64,000 nucleotides of DNA, taken from NCBI GenBank assembly GCA_011634665.1, contig WAEK01000001.1:3160001-3224000 (forward strand). The letters run 5' to 3'. The notes beneath the pieces were generated by a model. The model did no database searches, was not told where the DNA came from, and was given only the letters and a program-made list of their open reading frames with translations. Both the position numbers and the translations under genes were made by a program. Positions 35,066-46,492 of the stretch are shown in pieces; the stretch's first letter is position 1; each line of letters starts with the position of its first letter. The DNA comes from Mortierella sp. BCC40632 (Eukaryota; Mortierellomycota; Mortierellomycetes; Mortierellales; Mortierellaceae).

Positions 35066-36414
35066 CTCGTAAAAGGATGAACAAACAACAAGTGTAGACC
35101 CTCTTGCTACACTCTAGCAAGTGCTAAGTTGATAGAGTTCGGGATATCGATCTGGAAAGGAGGGTCAGAGAGCATGGTCGTATGCATGGAGCTCGAAGGT
35201 AGCCAATGGAACATTGCGTTACACGCCAATACCCGCTCCAGCCCCTCTTAGAGGATTGACTACATGGCAACTGCAATTCATTAGTATCAAATTGTAATAG
35301 TAAAAGTGAACCGAGCCAAACAGCCTATGGCGATAGAATCGCGATCAAAAAGAGAGACTGGCAAAGTAGAAGAGGACAAAAAGCGGCGGTAAGGTGAGAG
35401 AGAGAGCTCTGATCAGGTTTGATTGTACACCCTCACTGACTAATGGGGTCCATGGTTGGTATATTACTCGTCAACTCAATTCCTTTCACACGGATTGGTT
35501 TATCTCGCATAATCTTGTCTTCACCAACAGCCCTGAATGAGATGGTAATGAAGTAATAATCCTCCCAGGGCACAAGAGAGAAGTGTTTTTGTCGACTCAC
35601 TCGACTTGAAAGTCGTTGCTTTCATCGTCAATTCCAGGCGAAGCGATGACAGTCAGAAAGGAAAAGAGGATCGCTCGGGGAACTGACAAGAGCTCCGAAG
35701 GATACCGTAGGGAAGGGGGGGGGGAGGTGCAGGCGGGATCCACACAAAGCCCGATATGAAATGAACTAGAGCTGCATCAAACAGGTACATTTCATTCAAG
35801 GTACCCTTTTATTCCACTTTCCCTGGGAAAATGAGCAGGGAATACGTTTCAATGCTGATAGTGCCATCGTTTCCACTTGTCTATCATATTGAACTTGTTC
35901 CCAGGAAGCTTTCATCCATCTGAACCATCTCATTTACACTAATACAGCCAACCTCCTTCCTTCCCCTCCCTCCTACAATTTACCGCCCCACAAATTGTAT
36001 AGCTCGGTTGTTCGAAAATGGAGTGGGAGAGAGCTTTTCGATGGCTAATTGAAGATAAAATGCATTAGCGCCTTGTTGACTCCACTATTCTCTCAGCCGA
36101 GGGATGAGTTTCGGCTCTCATTTGTACGACCTCTCTCCTTTCCGCTTTCTACCCCTGAAGTCAACGTGTGTGCGACAGTGTACGACCACGCACAATCCAC
36201 AGACACAGTGCATCTTCTCTCTTTCATAGATAGGACCGTGGTATTGTCCTTAGAACTACCTATCAATGGCGCCCATGGTGGTCAGATGGCTCAAACCTGC
36301 CCATGTCAACTGCACTCAAAGACGAGCTCGATCCCTGGAGTGGATTCTATCCACAGCACGAGCTTTGACTGTATTGGAAGGTTTAAGCGAGGAATGACTT
36401 TGGCCCTGTATTGC

Positions 36415-36448
<34 letters not shown>

Positions 36449-37017
36449 TTTAATGACAGGATGGTCGACTATAAGTAATCCGCTCTGGCTAAAGCTGGCA
36501 AAGTAATTAGAAAAAGAAACGACGAAGGCCTACAGTGGGCATCGGGGGACCGATTTCTAGAAGAAGGATAGCATGGCTAAAGGGGAGTAGGCTAAAGAGC
36601 AACAACAAAAAATAATAATAATGGCGCACCACTTCTGAAAAGAAAGGATAATAATCTGCGATCTTCTTCTGAGGTGCATCTAGCGGTTTTGACATAGAAG
36701 ATGTAAGAGAAGAGCTAGCGAATGAAGGATATGATAGCTAGCATAGCTGTGTAGCGTTCTATGTCTACAATGGTCGGTCTTAGCCTTCTTTTCACCCCTA
36801 TCAATTAACTCGGCGGTGCCTCATCAAGAAATTTGTACAAAATGGGAACAGATAAATTGATCCTCGATGCTGGCCATCAGGTCCCGATTTTTTTTTTATA
36901 TTCTTCAAGGTACTGCTCTTCGCTCAAGTCTAGTCCACAGCGCAGCTGCCTCATTGACGACTCATAGTGTTCATTAGGAATATAAGAGTTTTCAATCAAT
37001 AGGGGCTACCCAGGCGG
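35066..37017. other. Intergenic, no gene seen
   Basis: Low-complexity and AT-rich DNA with a T31 tract at 36417-36447. A short minus-strand frame at 36695-36627 (MSKPLDAPQKKIADYYPFFS) looks exon-like but has no continuation I can support. Confidence 0.5.
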
Positions 37018-37680
37018 TTGCCAGTCGGAGTACTGTTAGCCGGAAAGAACAGGAGCATGGTAGACCCTTCCACAAGTATGCCATTGTGGCACTCGTGGAC
37101 ATATCCAGTGTGCAATCCCTCCAGGTTCTCTAGCTTTAGCACTACTCGGAGGACGATCTTTCGGATTTGCTCCGCGATACATACGCAGCAATCTAAAATA
37201 TAGAAAAAACATTACACACCTAGGATAGAAAAGGGCTCTTGGTGGTCTTTGACGGACTGCGGTTCCTTGTCGAAGAATAAATTGCAACTTTTGCTGTCCT
37301 CAATCCTGTATGCGTTTTGAGATACTAGGAGATATTGGTTTGCGATAGTGGCACTGGCTTGACTCGATATCTTTGACTGTTTAGCCCCCAAAGGATGGAT
37401 TTGAGGAGGCGATTGAGTTATATGTGCTACCAGCTCCCACACTTTTACTTTCGTATCTATACTAACCTGGCAAATGGAGCGGGGCTATTCAAGGATCTTT
37501 GGAACTCTAGTGATCTTGCTGTATCCATACCTAGTTTCTGGGATCTCATAGGGTATACAAGGGAGATCGGGGATGGAAATGTCGGTCTCGGCAAATCCGT
37601 GGGTCAAGGGGAGAGACCTGCAAAGTGGCGAGGTGTTCGCTTTCGTCCATGATGCCTGACAACCAGACATATTATCCAAT
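37018..37680 (-). pseudogene. Unrecognised degenerate coding remnant
   Basis: A single minus-strand frame runs from 37679 to about 37212 with one internal TAG. Before it: TDISIPDLPCIPYEIPETRY. After it: VSIDTKVKVWELVAHITQSP and RIEDSKSCNLFFDKEP. Then, after a frame change near 37200, another coding-like run follows: CIAEQIRKIVLRVVLKLEN, LEGLHTGYVHECHNGILVEG. Composition is protein-like rather than low-complexity, but I recognise no family. It could be a decayed gene or a short multi-exon gene with a tiny intron. Confidence 0.3.
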
Positions 37681-38925
37681 ACACCTTTTCTTTCGCTAAA
37701 CAGCCCTTTCGTTGCCTTAATCCCATTAATCCTTTGATTATGTTCGCAAAAAAAAAAAAAAAAAAAAGTAATCGGCTAGATCGTTTTTTTTTTTTTTTAC
37801 AAGCTCGTAAGTGACCACTAACAATGTTGTGCCCAAACTTTAACCGATGGATCCTAGCTATTACCCTCTAGATTACCTCACTATCCACTCCTCATGGGCG
37901 TCAGTCACCAAGCATACCACGGATAGTAACCCCTCTGCCTCCAGGATTTGTTCCAAAAAAAAAAATATGTGGTCCTACTCTCCATGCTGGCCAAGATTGT
38001 TTGTAATGCTTGACCACGGGTTCTAATGTGAAAAAAAAAAAAAAAAAAATCAAGGGCTCTCATACCAAACAAAGGCAGATTGAAATCTTGATCGAGGCAT
38101 CACTCCTTCTCTCCACTAGTCCAAGGAATGTTACTCAAGGACCCTCTTTCAACCATCCAACGTAAATAGTGTACAATCAATTCCCTTCAAAACCCAACCA
38201 TTCAGCCATAAACCTCTCTCACTTTAGCAGTATGTTTGCAGACACAGCAAGAGAGGGGAACAAGAAGAGTTCAACAAAGGACCGGGTAAATAAGGAGGGA
38301 GGGAATGGCAGAGGAGGAAGGTCCCCGGTAAAAAGAGAACATGGACAACTCGATTTGATCGCAAAGATCTTTATCGCACTCACAAAACGATAGCGAGAGC
38401 AAACAATGGCATCAATGGACGTAGACTACTCTGGTCAATGAATGAGGATCCTTTCATGGCTGTCCCCAATGGTTCTGTGGTCTTTGATATGGATGTTGTT
38501 GATGTCGCATTGTGTGATTACAACGATAAGGACAGACAAATGTAAACAATCCAGATAGAAAAATTGAAGGGAGTGGGTGATGCTATGATTGTGAAGGGAG
38601 AAAAGAGAAACGGAGAAAGGAAGGAGGATGGGAATGCCCAAAAACAGCAGACCATCCACACCAATCTCCGAGGTGATCAAGTCAACACTTTGGGAAGCGC
38701 CAGCACAATTTTCCCAATCAGGCAGAGTCCAGTCTGGAAGCAACCCAAACATGGAGAGTAGAGCAGACAACTGGTATGACTTGACATACTCCAGGGGTGT
38801 TGAGCAGGGGTAAAGCTCTTATTAATTTTTTCTCTCTCCGATCGTCTCGACCCCCTCTCTCCTAGATGTACTATTGACCAGCGCTCGAGTATATTAGACC
38901 AAAAAATGCAACAAGGGATCGTCCA
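37681..38925. other. Intergenic, no gene seen
   Basis: Contains A and T runs near 37747-37767, 37785-37799 and 38031-38049. Small open frames are not convincing. Confidence 0.5.
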
Positions 38926-40954
38926 CTAATCGCTATCGGACCATGTGTCTTGGTTGGCCATCTCTTGCAGTGCATCCTCTAGTGCATTATTCTCGGGTCC
39001 CCATACCAGTATATCATGATCAATGCCGGCACTGTACACTTCCTAAAGGGAACATAAAAAATGGGTGATGTACATTTGGACATGAATACAGCTAGATCGG
39101 GAGAAGGAGTCATTGGTCCTAAGATCTGCATATCGTCCATCAAATCCGCTCTAAGTAAACCATGGATCCTTCCACCCCAACGTTTTTTTTTTCCACATAC
39201 CTGCGTCCTTGGTCTCCATGCCAGACTCATAATCCTCCCATATGCACCTGTTAGCCGCTTCACAAGGGATCCCCGGACCAAGTCAAACATCAAAATAGAC
39301 CGGTCATCCGACGGCAAAAGTACATAATATGGAGATCCAGATCCGATTGCAGTCGACATCATTGGCGGTGAGATGAGTGGTGTCAAGTTATTGACAAATT
39401 GGTTCCGAATCATTGTCCCATAATTGGTAAGCGTGTTCTTTCCCGTGTAAAGGTCCCATAGGCGCATCTTGTCATCGTGACCGATACTGAGCAGATACAA
39501 CCCATCAGGCGTAAAGGCGACACCGTTGACAGTCCGTGTATGTGCCGAATTGGTCTCTGCAAGAGCTGATGGACTTGAATTGTGAAGGTCGAGTGAGCAA
39601 AGACAAGCAGATGACTTGCGGATGTCCCACAGGCGAACAGGTGAACAGTTGTGCAAAAAAAAAAAAAAAAAAAAAAAAAAGAGCAGATTGAGATTGCATC
39701 CAATGATAGTGGTTTGTGTTGCGTATGAAGGTGTGCGTTTTTTTTGGTAATGATCAGACGTATGCGCGGCAGAGTAAAAAAAAAAAAATCTGATAGGAAG
39801 ATACTTTAAGGTACGAACTCACCTTCCAGAGGCTAGGAGATGCTCGTGACGCGGTGACCACTCAACGCTCAGGACAGTTCCTCGGTGACCTGATAATGAA
39901 TGAGTAAACGCTCCAGTCCTCAGATCACAAAGTCGTATTCGTGGGTCAGACGATGCAGCTAGTGGATGAAAGGGAAATAACAAAAAAAAAAAAATGAAAA
40001 ACAATGTTCCAAAACTGTCAATGATCAATGGATAGTGATAGCGGGAACGCCTGAAAGCCATTGTCATTTGGTGGCACGGCGTTTTCATTTCTCGTCCAAC
40101 CTACTGGCCAAGAGTCCATGGGTTGCCTTGGAGGACATTGCATGACTGTACACTTTGTTGTGAAGATCGAATGTGCAAGCTGCCTATGGAATGTACGAGT
40201 CAAGTCAGATGCCACTCTCAAAATGACTTTCACTAAATGCTTACAAGTCTGTCAACTCATGTATTTTACCTCCATAGAATTTGTATCCCAAACCTTGACT
40301 GTGCCGTCAAATGAGGAAGTAGTAAACATGCCATTGTCAAAAGGATACCAGCGTGCTCGTGATATTGCCCCCTTGTGTTTACTCTCCCTACTCTCAAAAG
40401 GTTTTCCCCAAAGGATGGAAAAGATTAGAACGAGTTCACAGTCTCTGCACCCCATAGTTCTAGAAAAGAGAAAAACAACAACAACAAAAGACTTGCCTGT
40501 CTGCAGATGCTATACTTTGAATGATACGTCGGTTCTCTCCTTCATTTTCCTCAAGATCATAGACAAAGATGTGGCCATCGGCGCCTCCTGATAAAAGACT
40601 AGTCCATGATAACACGCAAAACAACAACATCAACAAACGGCATCCCATTGGCAAGTCAGTACATCAAGATCTCTTTGTGCAAGGCAAAATGAAGAAAGAA
40701 AAATCTGCAGTTCCATTCATCTAGAGTGGCATTGTTCAGTACTAGCGGCCTTCGGCTTCTTCAATGTCCAAGCTATTGACGGCAGCAACATGCTCGCGTT
40801 GGATATTGACGGTCGGTTCGAGGCTCAAGCTAAGGACACGGTTCGCTAAGAGTTTGCTCCGCAGCACGGCCGGTCGTGTCATCCCTAGTTCGACCTCTAG
40901 GAAGGCATTTTTGCAGCGCTTACGCGCCTGCCGTTTTGCGCTGAAAGAGTTCAT
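38926..40954 (-). CDS. ERCC8: WD-repeat DNA excision repair protein ERCC8/CSA
   Basis: Substrate receptor of the CRL4-CSA ubiquitin ligase in transcription-coupled repair. Seven exons (40743-40954, 40497-40598, 40270-40387, 40105-40183, 39823-39958, 39201-39651, 38926-39042) give 404 aa (human CSA 396). WD40 blades can be followed in order: VNSLDIEEAEGRYLLSGGAD; ARWYPFDNGMFTTSSFDGTV with KVWDTNSME; KVYSHAMSS; SSDPRIRLCDLRTGAFTHSL; SVEWSPRHEHLLAS; SPVRLWDIRK; VNGVAFTPDGLYLLSIGHDD; and VYSAGIDHDILVWGPEN, ending in an acidic tail DTWSDSD. These match CSA block by block. Intron 2 needs a GC donor. Intron 5 has no AG before the point where the frame must resume (about 39651), so that junction is uncertain. 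Divergent from the CBS-like gene, 396 bp apart. Confidence 0.9.
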
Positions 40955-41350
40955 CCTTGCGTTTTTCTTCCACTAGCCTTCGGGTCTTCGAGAAGGAGAG
41001 AAAGAGTGAAAAGCTGTATTTTGCTATTGCTGGATCAGATGGAGAGATGTTGGGGAAATGCTGACGCCAGGGGTATTCGGTCTATGTCTATATGCAAATG
41101 CGATTCGGAGCGACGAATGGATGGGATTGTGTAAGAAGAATGAAGCAAAAGAAAGGAGGCAATGAGCGTCTGCAAGAGACTTCATGTAAGTTATTTCGGG
41201 GTCCAAATGACCGCTTCTCTTTGGTGGCAAACGAGGCCAGCGACGGCCAGTCAGAGGACTGGTGGTGGCCCCTCCTTCCCACGAAATAAAAAAAAAGGCT
41301 GGAATATTCGTCATAGTCTTCTCTCGTCAGTCACCACTTCTCATCTCATC
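40955..41350. promoter_or_regulatory. Bidirectional promoter region ERCC8 / CBS-like gene
   Basis: 396 bp between two divergent start codons. No clear TATA box on either strand. Confidence 0.45.
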
Positions 41351-42161
41351 ATGGCTTCACAAATCAGGATCGCACCACCCACCATCACGGACGCTGTTGC
41401 AGGCAGGTGGATGCAGACTGCTTTACCTTTCTGCATGCGCGCACAGGACCTGCATGCTGATCTTATTTAATCTCGCTTGGATTAGGCGCCATTGGCAATA
41501 CCCCCATGGTCCGTCTTGGGTCCAGGCCTCAAGGTAAGCCCAGCACACCTTGAAGAGCCTCAAGTGTTCCTAACCTGTGGATGCACCTCTTGTCAGAGAG
41601 CTAAGTACTCGCCATCATTTATTCTTCTCAACTACGTCGACAGTGGAGCTGCTTGCAAAACTAGAATACGCCAACCCAAGTGGCTCAATCAAGGATCGTG
41701 TCGCTCAGAATATTCTCGCCAACCTCAAAGCAGCCAACAAAATCAAGCCCACTTCTACTCTAGTGGTCCCCAGCAGCGGCAACCTTGTACTCTCTTTAGC
41801 TCTCTTGGCACCCAAGAATGGGTCTTACAAGGTCATCGGTCTTGTTCCCGAGCGTACGTCTGAAGACAGGATCCAGCTTCTCAAATCCCTCGGCGTGGAG
41901 ATTGTCCGCACCCCAATCGAAGCCCATGCAGACTCGGCCGAGTCACAGTTCTCGATTGCTAAGAAGATTGCCTCGGACCTACCTGATGCTATCCTTGTAG
42001 ATGAGGTACAGATATGGTATCATCGCAGTTGAAAAATGACTCAGGGTTGCCCCGCAAGGATTTATGACTCCGCCACAATGAAGGTGGAAGGGGAGGAGAA
42101 AGAGATGCGGGGCGTGGTCTGCACGGTTACATGATGAGGATCACCATTATTCTTATACTTT

Positions 42162-42201
<40 letters not shown>

Positions 42202-43509
42202 TTCATTCATGCCCCAAGTTCTCGGATCCTGCCAACGTCAGAGTCCATAGCGAAGTGACCGCAGAAGAGATTTTTATTCAGGTAACACAGAGAGTTCGAT
42301 TGTTCCTTGAGGTCTGTCAAAATCAACAGACATACTTACCAGTCCTTTGTCTCCTAGACTGAAGGAAGGCTAGATGTTCTGGTCGTGGGCGTGGAAACGG
42401 GCGGAGCGGTCACAGGACTTGCAAGGACATTAAAGGCTAAGATCCCTGGATTGAAAGTCGTTGGTGTCGAACCCGAGCACTCGTCCGTACAGGATGGTGT
42501 GACCAAGAGTGGAACCTGGAAAGTCGAGGACATTGGCAACAATTTTACGCCTGCTATCTTGGACAAGTCCCTAGTTGACCATTGGATCCAGATCTCGGAT
42601 CAAGAGGCATACTCGACTGCGCGTCATTTGATCCGACAGGAGGGCGTCTTTTGTGGTACGCAAAGTGCCTCTTGACCATTGAATATGTGCACTGCATCAG
42701 GCGTGAGTGATTGATCTTGACAGGCAATATTTAATTTTCTTTTGATGTTGGACAGGCCCTTCCTCTGGAGGTGTAGTCGCTGCAGCTTTGCAATATGCCA
42801 AGGCTGAAAGCAAGGATGAGGGAAAGCTCCGAGTCTTGACCATCCTCAACGACACGGCGCGTAACTACACATCGACCTTGCTTTCAGACGACTGGCTTTT
42901 GGAACACGATCTGATGGACGAAACAATGGCCCGTACTGCGGCTTATCATCGCCATGAAAAGTACCGTGCAGCCAGTGTTGAGGACCTTCAATTGCCAGCG
43001 GCCGTCACTGTGCCTCCCACCTCGACGGTCGGCTATGCTCTAGATCTGATGATGACCCGCGAGTTTTCGCAGCTGCCAGTCTTGAACCCCACCAACCGCA
43101 AATTGATGGGTTATATTTCCTTGACGAGCCTGACGAACTTGATGGAAGAAGGCCAAGCCAAGGATTCAGATCTAGTTTCGAAGTGGATGTATTCTTTCAA
43201 GAGAAAGAGCAGCCAGGGAGCAGCGGTCAAGTAATGTTTTCTCTGTTGACTTGCAGCCCCGATTTGTTCTCTCCTCAAAGATTCGACCTTGGAGAAAGTT
43301 GCTGATCTTTTCTTTTCTTTGATCTTCTTGTTGCTAGGTACGAGACGATTACGCCACTAACGCCCCTGTCGGATTTGGCTAAATTCTTTGAAAAGCACTC
43401 GTTTGCTGTGATTACAGATGAAGACCGTCGTTGGTGCTTGGGTGTGGCCACCAAGTATGACCTTATGACCTTTTTGAACCGCCGTCAGAGCAGTGGCAGA
43501 TCCTTCTAG
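41351..43509 (+). CDS. Cystathionine beta-synthase-like PLP enzyme with altered loops
   Basis: CBS joins serine and homocysteine in transsulfuration. Exons 41351-41402, 41486-41533, 41644-42005, 42219-42281, 42358-42655, 42756-43230 and 43338-43509 give 489 aa (yeast Cys4 507), with no N-terminal heme region. The fold II core is clear: GAIGNTPMVRLG, LEYANPSGSIKDR with PLP lysine Lys50, DSAESQFSIAKKIASDLPDA, ARNYTSTLLSDDWLL, and a C-terminal CBS domain pair (STVGYALDLMMTREFSQLPV; FFEKHSFAVITDEDRR). Two loops depart from the family: the usual TSGNTG is SSGNLV (77-82) and the phosphate loop GTGGT is VETGGA (187-192). The family is sure, CBS activity is not. Intron 1 needs a GC donor; intron 3 holds a T37 run. 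Confidence 0.85.
42164..42200 (+). repeat. T37 homopolymer in intron 3 of the CBS-like gene
   Basis: Longest single-base run in the window; it lies upstream of the acceptor at 42218 and may serve as an exaggerated polypyrimidine tract. Confidence 0.95.
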
Positions 43510-43704
43510 AGGATCTTTCCCCTCCCCCTCCCTTATTCGACCAAAGAGGAAGTAGGTGTCCCCTTGGCGGCAATAGAATGCATATATAAAGATTCTTTTT
43601 TCTTTCCTTGTTTTGTGCCTTTCAAAAAGTTTCGACCTCGATCTGAAGGGGTTCCCTTTGGAAGGGTCCAATTTGCACAAACCTACTGTCGAAGATTACA
43701 CTTC

Positions 43705-43735
<31 letters not shown>

Positions 43736-43813
43736 TATTTTATTACGACAAGATATTCAGCAACTCCAAGCCATAGCACGGCGTTTCTTTGTCTCTTTCT
43801 CTCTCTATTTTTT
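43510..43813. other. Convergent 3' region
   Basis: 304 bp between the stops of the CBS-like gene and the aldo-keto reductase, with an A26 run at about 43706-43731. No gene. Confidence 0.6.
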
Positions 43814-45295
43814 TTAAGCATAGATTGGGATATTGGCATAAGCGCCAGGGTCGTTGAACCGCAACTTGCGGTCCACACCCATGATCGTCTCCATTTCCTT
43901 GTCCGAAAGCGCAAAATCAAAGATATCAGCATTCTCAGCAATGATCTTTGGGTTGGAGGACTTGGGAATGACAGCAATCTTGCGCTGGATCAACCAACGC
44001 AAAATGACCTGGGCGACTGTCTTTTTGTGATGAGCAGCAATCTGGGTCAAGTTGGGTTCTTGGAAGAGAGGAACAGTGCTCAAGGCGATGGGGGAGCCCA
44101 AGCTTGTGTATGAAAGAGGACCAAAGTTGGAGTATCCTGTGATCTGGAGTCCTTGACTCTGAGCATACCTATAAAAAAAAATTCGAAAACGAGAAGGAGA
44201 ATGAGTGCGGAAAAAAAAAAAAAAAAAACTAGATGATGAGAGTAACAAAAGATAAAATGGATGGAACGCTTTTTGCTTACTTGACAAGATCGTTGTTGTT
44301 AAGGTAAGGATGGATTTCGATGTGCAAGACGGAAGGCTTGATCTTGGCATACGACATCAAATCCATCAGAAGAATGGCCGAGAAGTTGGACACACCAATG
44401 CTCTTGCACTTGCCAGACTCAACCAAAGCCTCCATAGCGGCCCAGGTCTCGTGAACGGGGACAGGATCGACCTCGTTGTTACCCCACTCGGGAGGGTAGA
44501 GTTGCTCAAAGGGGACATACTTGAGACAGATAGGGAAGTGAATGAGGTACAAGTCGATGTAATCCAATCCGAGGTCGGTCAAAGATCTGTTGAACGCCTG
44601 AGGGACATGCTCCTTTCGATGGTAGGTGTTCCATAACTATTGTTGAAGAGCAATAAATACAAAGGTGCACGGTTCAGTCGAGTTGTTGGTATTTTCTGAT
44701 TCAAAAAATACCAATAGGTGGAAGAGACCTTTGAGAGGAGAACTCTCTCTTAACCTTTCTATTTTTTTTGTCCCATTACCTTGGAAGTGATGAACAACTC
44801 CTCACGAGTGACAAGTCCATCCTCAATGGCACGCTTAATGCCCTGGCCGACCTGGACCTCATTGCCATAATCACAGGCACAATCAAACAGCCTATTTTTT
44901 TTTTTTTTGAACGTTGAACAAATTGAGTTTAGCCATGAAGAGGTTGTGTTGAACAGACCCTAAACCAAAAGAAGCTAATCGCGCGAGTAACATTGCTCTT
45001 CCATTCGCATTATTACCTGTATCCAGCCTGAATCGCCTAGTGATAGATCATGTCATGTTCGCCCCCAGAGGTCAATAAAAAAAAAGGAGAACGAGAACTG
45101 TGGTTTAGTCCAAAATTCGATCTGTTATATCTTTTCTTTCAGGAGAGCTACGATGTCCATGGGAGTGTTGATGCTCGTCCATACCTTGTAGATGATATCG
45201 GCAGCAGTGTCTTTGGGGACTTTCCAAGTGCCAAAGCCGAGAAGATGCATCTTGGAGCCGCTAGGCTTGAGGGTCAACGTTTCAGTGGTAGACAT
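43814..45295 (-). CDS. Aldo-keto reductase, D-xylose reductase-like
   Basis: NAD(P)H-dependent reductase of aldoses or other carbonyls (AKR2-like). Exons 45185-45295, 45017-45036 (20 nt), 44780-44891, 44281-44636 and 43814-44168 give 317 aa, the usual AKR length. The catalytic tetrad is complete: Asp47 and Tyr52 ([10 protein letters not shown]), Lys81 (FITSK) and His114 ([14 protein letters not shown]), each offset by +4 from Candida xylose reductase. LIHFP...LYPPEW and SIGVSNFS are typical of yeast xylose reductases. In the coenzyme loop [13 protein letters not shown] the Arg that contacts the 2'-phosphate of NADPH (CtXR Arg280) is Ile and Asn276 is Ser, so coenzyme preference may differ. 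Convergent with the CBS-like gene. Confidence 0.92.
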
Positions 45296-46492
45296 ATTTT
45301 TTTTTGGGGGGGGGGAGGATTGGTGGATGGAAGGAAGGAAATGAGGTGATGAGGATGATGAGATGATGGAGAAGGAAATGAAACAAAGAAAAAAAAAAAA
45401 GAAAAGAAAGATCACGAATCAGACAAGTCGTGGGAAGTTGTTTATTGCCCCGCTTCCCTCTCCCTACTCCTCTCCCTACTCCTCTCCCCCGCACTTATCT
45501 CTGTTGTCTTTGTCCCCAGTTCTTTCTCTCACTTTCGTCGTCCACCCACTTGTCGTTTGGTTTGGACGTATCCATGGCTTGTAAGATTTCAGAAGGGAAA
45601 GGGTTCTGTCGTCTAGGGCGGCCAAGAGGAGCCTGAGATCTGCTGTTGTTGGCAAAAGGGCTGTTTGTTGGATAATCTCTTTCTTTTTCGTATTAGCTCA
45701 AACTCTTTTCTTTGCCCACTCCAGTAGCACCATGGACACTGTCCTCACTTGTATTTGTTTTTTTGGGATGCTTTCTCATGTCAACGCCTTTTCTTATTTA
45801 CATCCAAGAAAGGGAGGGAAGCAAATATGTGGTTACAAATCCCTTTGTATCCCCTCCTCCCTCTCCTCCTCTTCCTCCTCTTCCTCCTTTAGATTCTCAT
45901 TACCCTCACCCTTTCCCCTTCATTTTGCGTAGAAGGCCTTGAATTGCTGAGTGGATCCACTGTCTTTTTCTTTTTCCAAGAGAGAAACAAGTTGAACAGC
46001 CGTTCCTCCACTACCAGAGTATGGGAAAGGAGAGCCCGATCGGGTTTGAACTGGTAGGCCGGCTGCGTACTAATCAAGATATAAAGCTACGTACACAGTC
46101 AAAGGGCCTGAGCAAGGGCCTGAGCAAGGGCCTGCGGAAGAGAAAAAAGGGTGAAGGAGGAAGGGTCATCATGGTCGGAGGATGGACAACTCATTCGACT
46201 TGACAATTCTGGTTGGTTGGTTGGGAGAGGGGACCCGATCGGGGAAGGATGTATGTGAGTGTGAGAGAGATGTTTCGTTGATCCTTGATCGATCTCATGG
46301 CCTCAACATCATCTTGGACCGAAAAGTAGGCAAAGTAGCAAAGTCGGATGTGCACCAACGAATAAAACCTTCACAAGAACAAAAAAAAAAAAAAAAAAAA
46401 AAAAAGTTCTGTGGCAAAGCGCATTCCGGATTTGAGTCGCACCAAATAAAAAACTACCACTCGAGTTTTACCAAGTCACTGGAAAAGAGAAT
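45296..46492. other. Upstream region of the aldo-keto reductase
   Basis: C/T-rich blocks (45460-45530, 45850-45930) and an A25 run at 46381-46405. No gene supported. Confidence 0.5.
46102..46136 (+). repeat. Short tandem repeat, 12-bp unit
   Basis: Unit AAGGGCCTGAGC present about three times in tandem, the last copy diverged. Confidence 0.8.
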
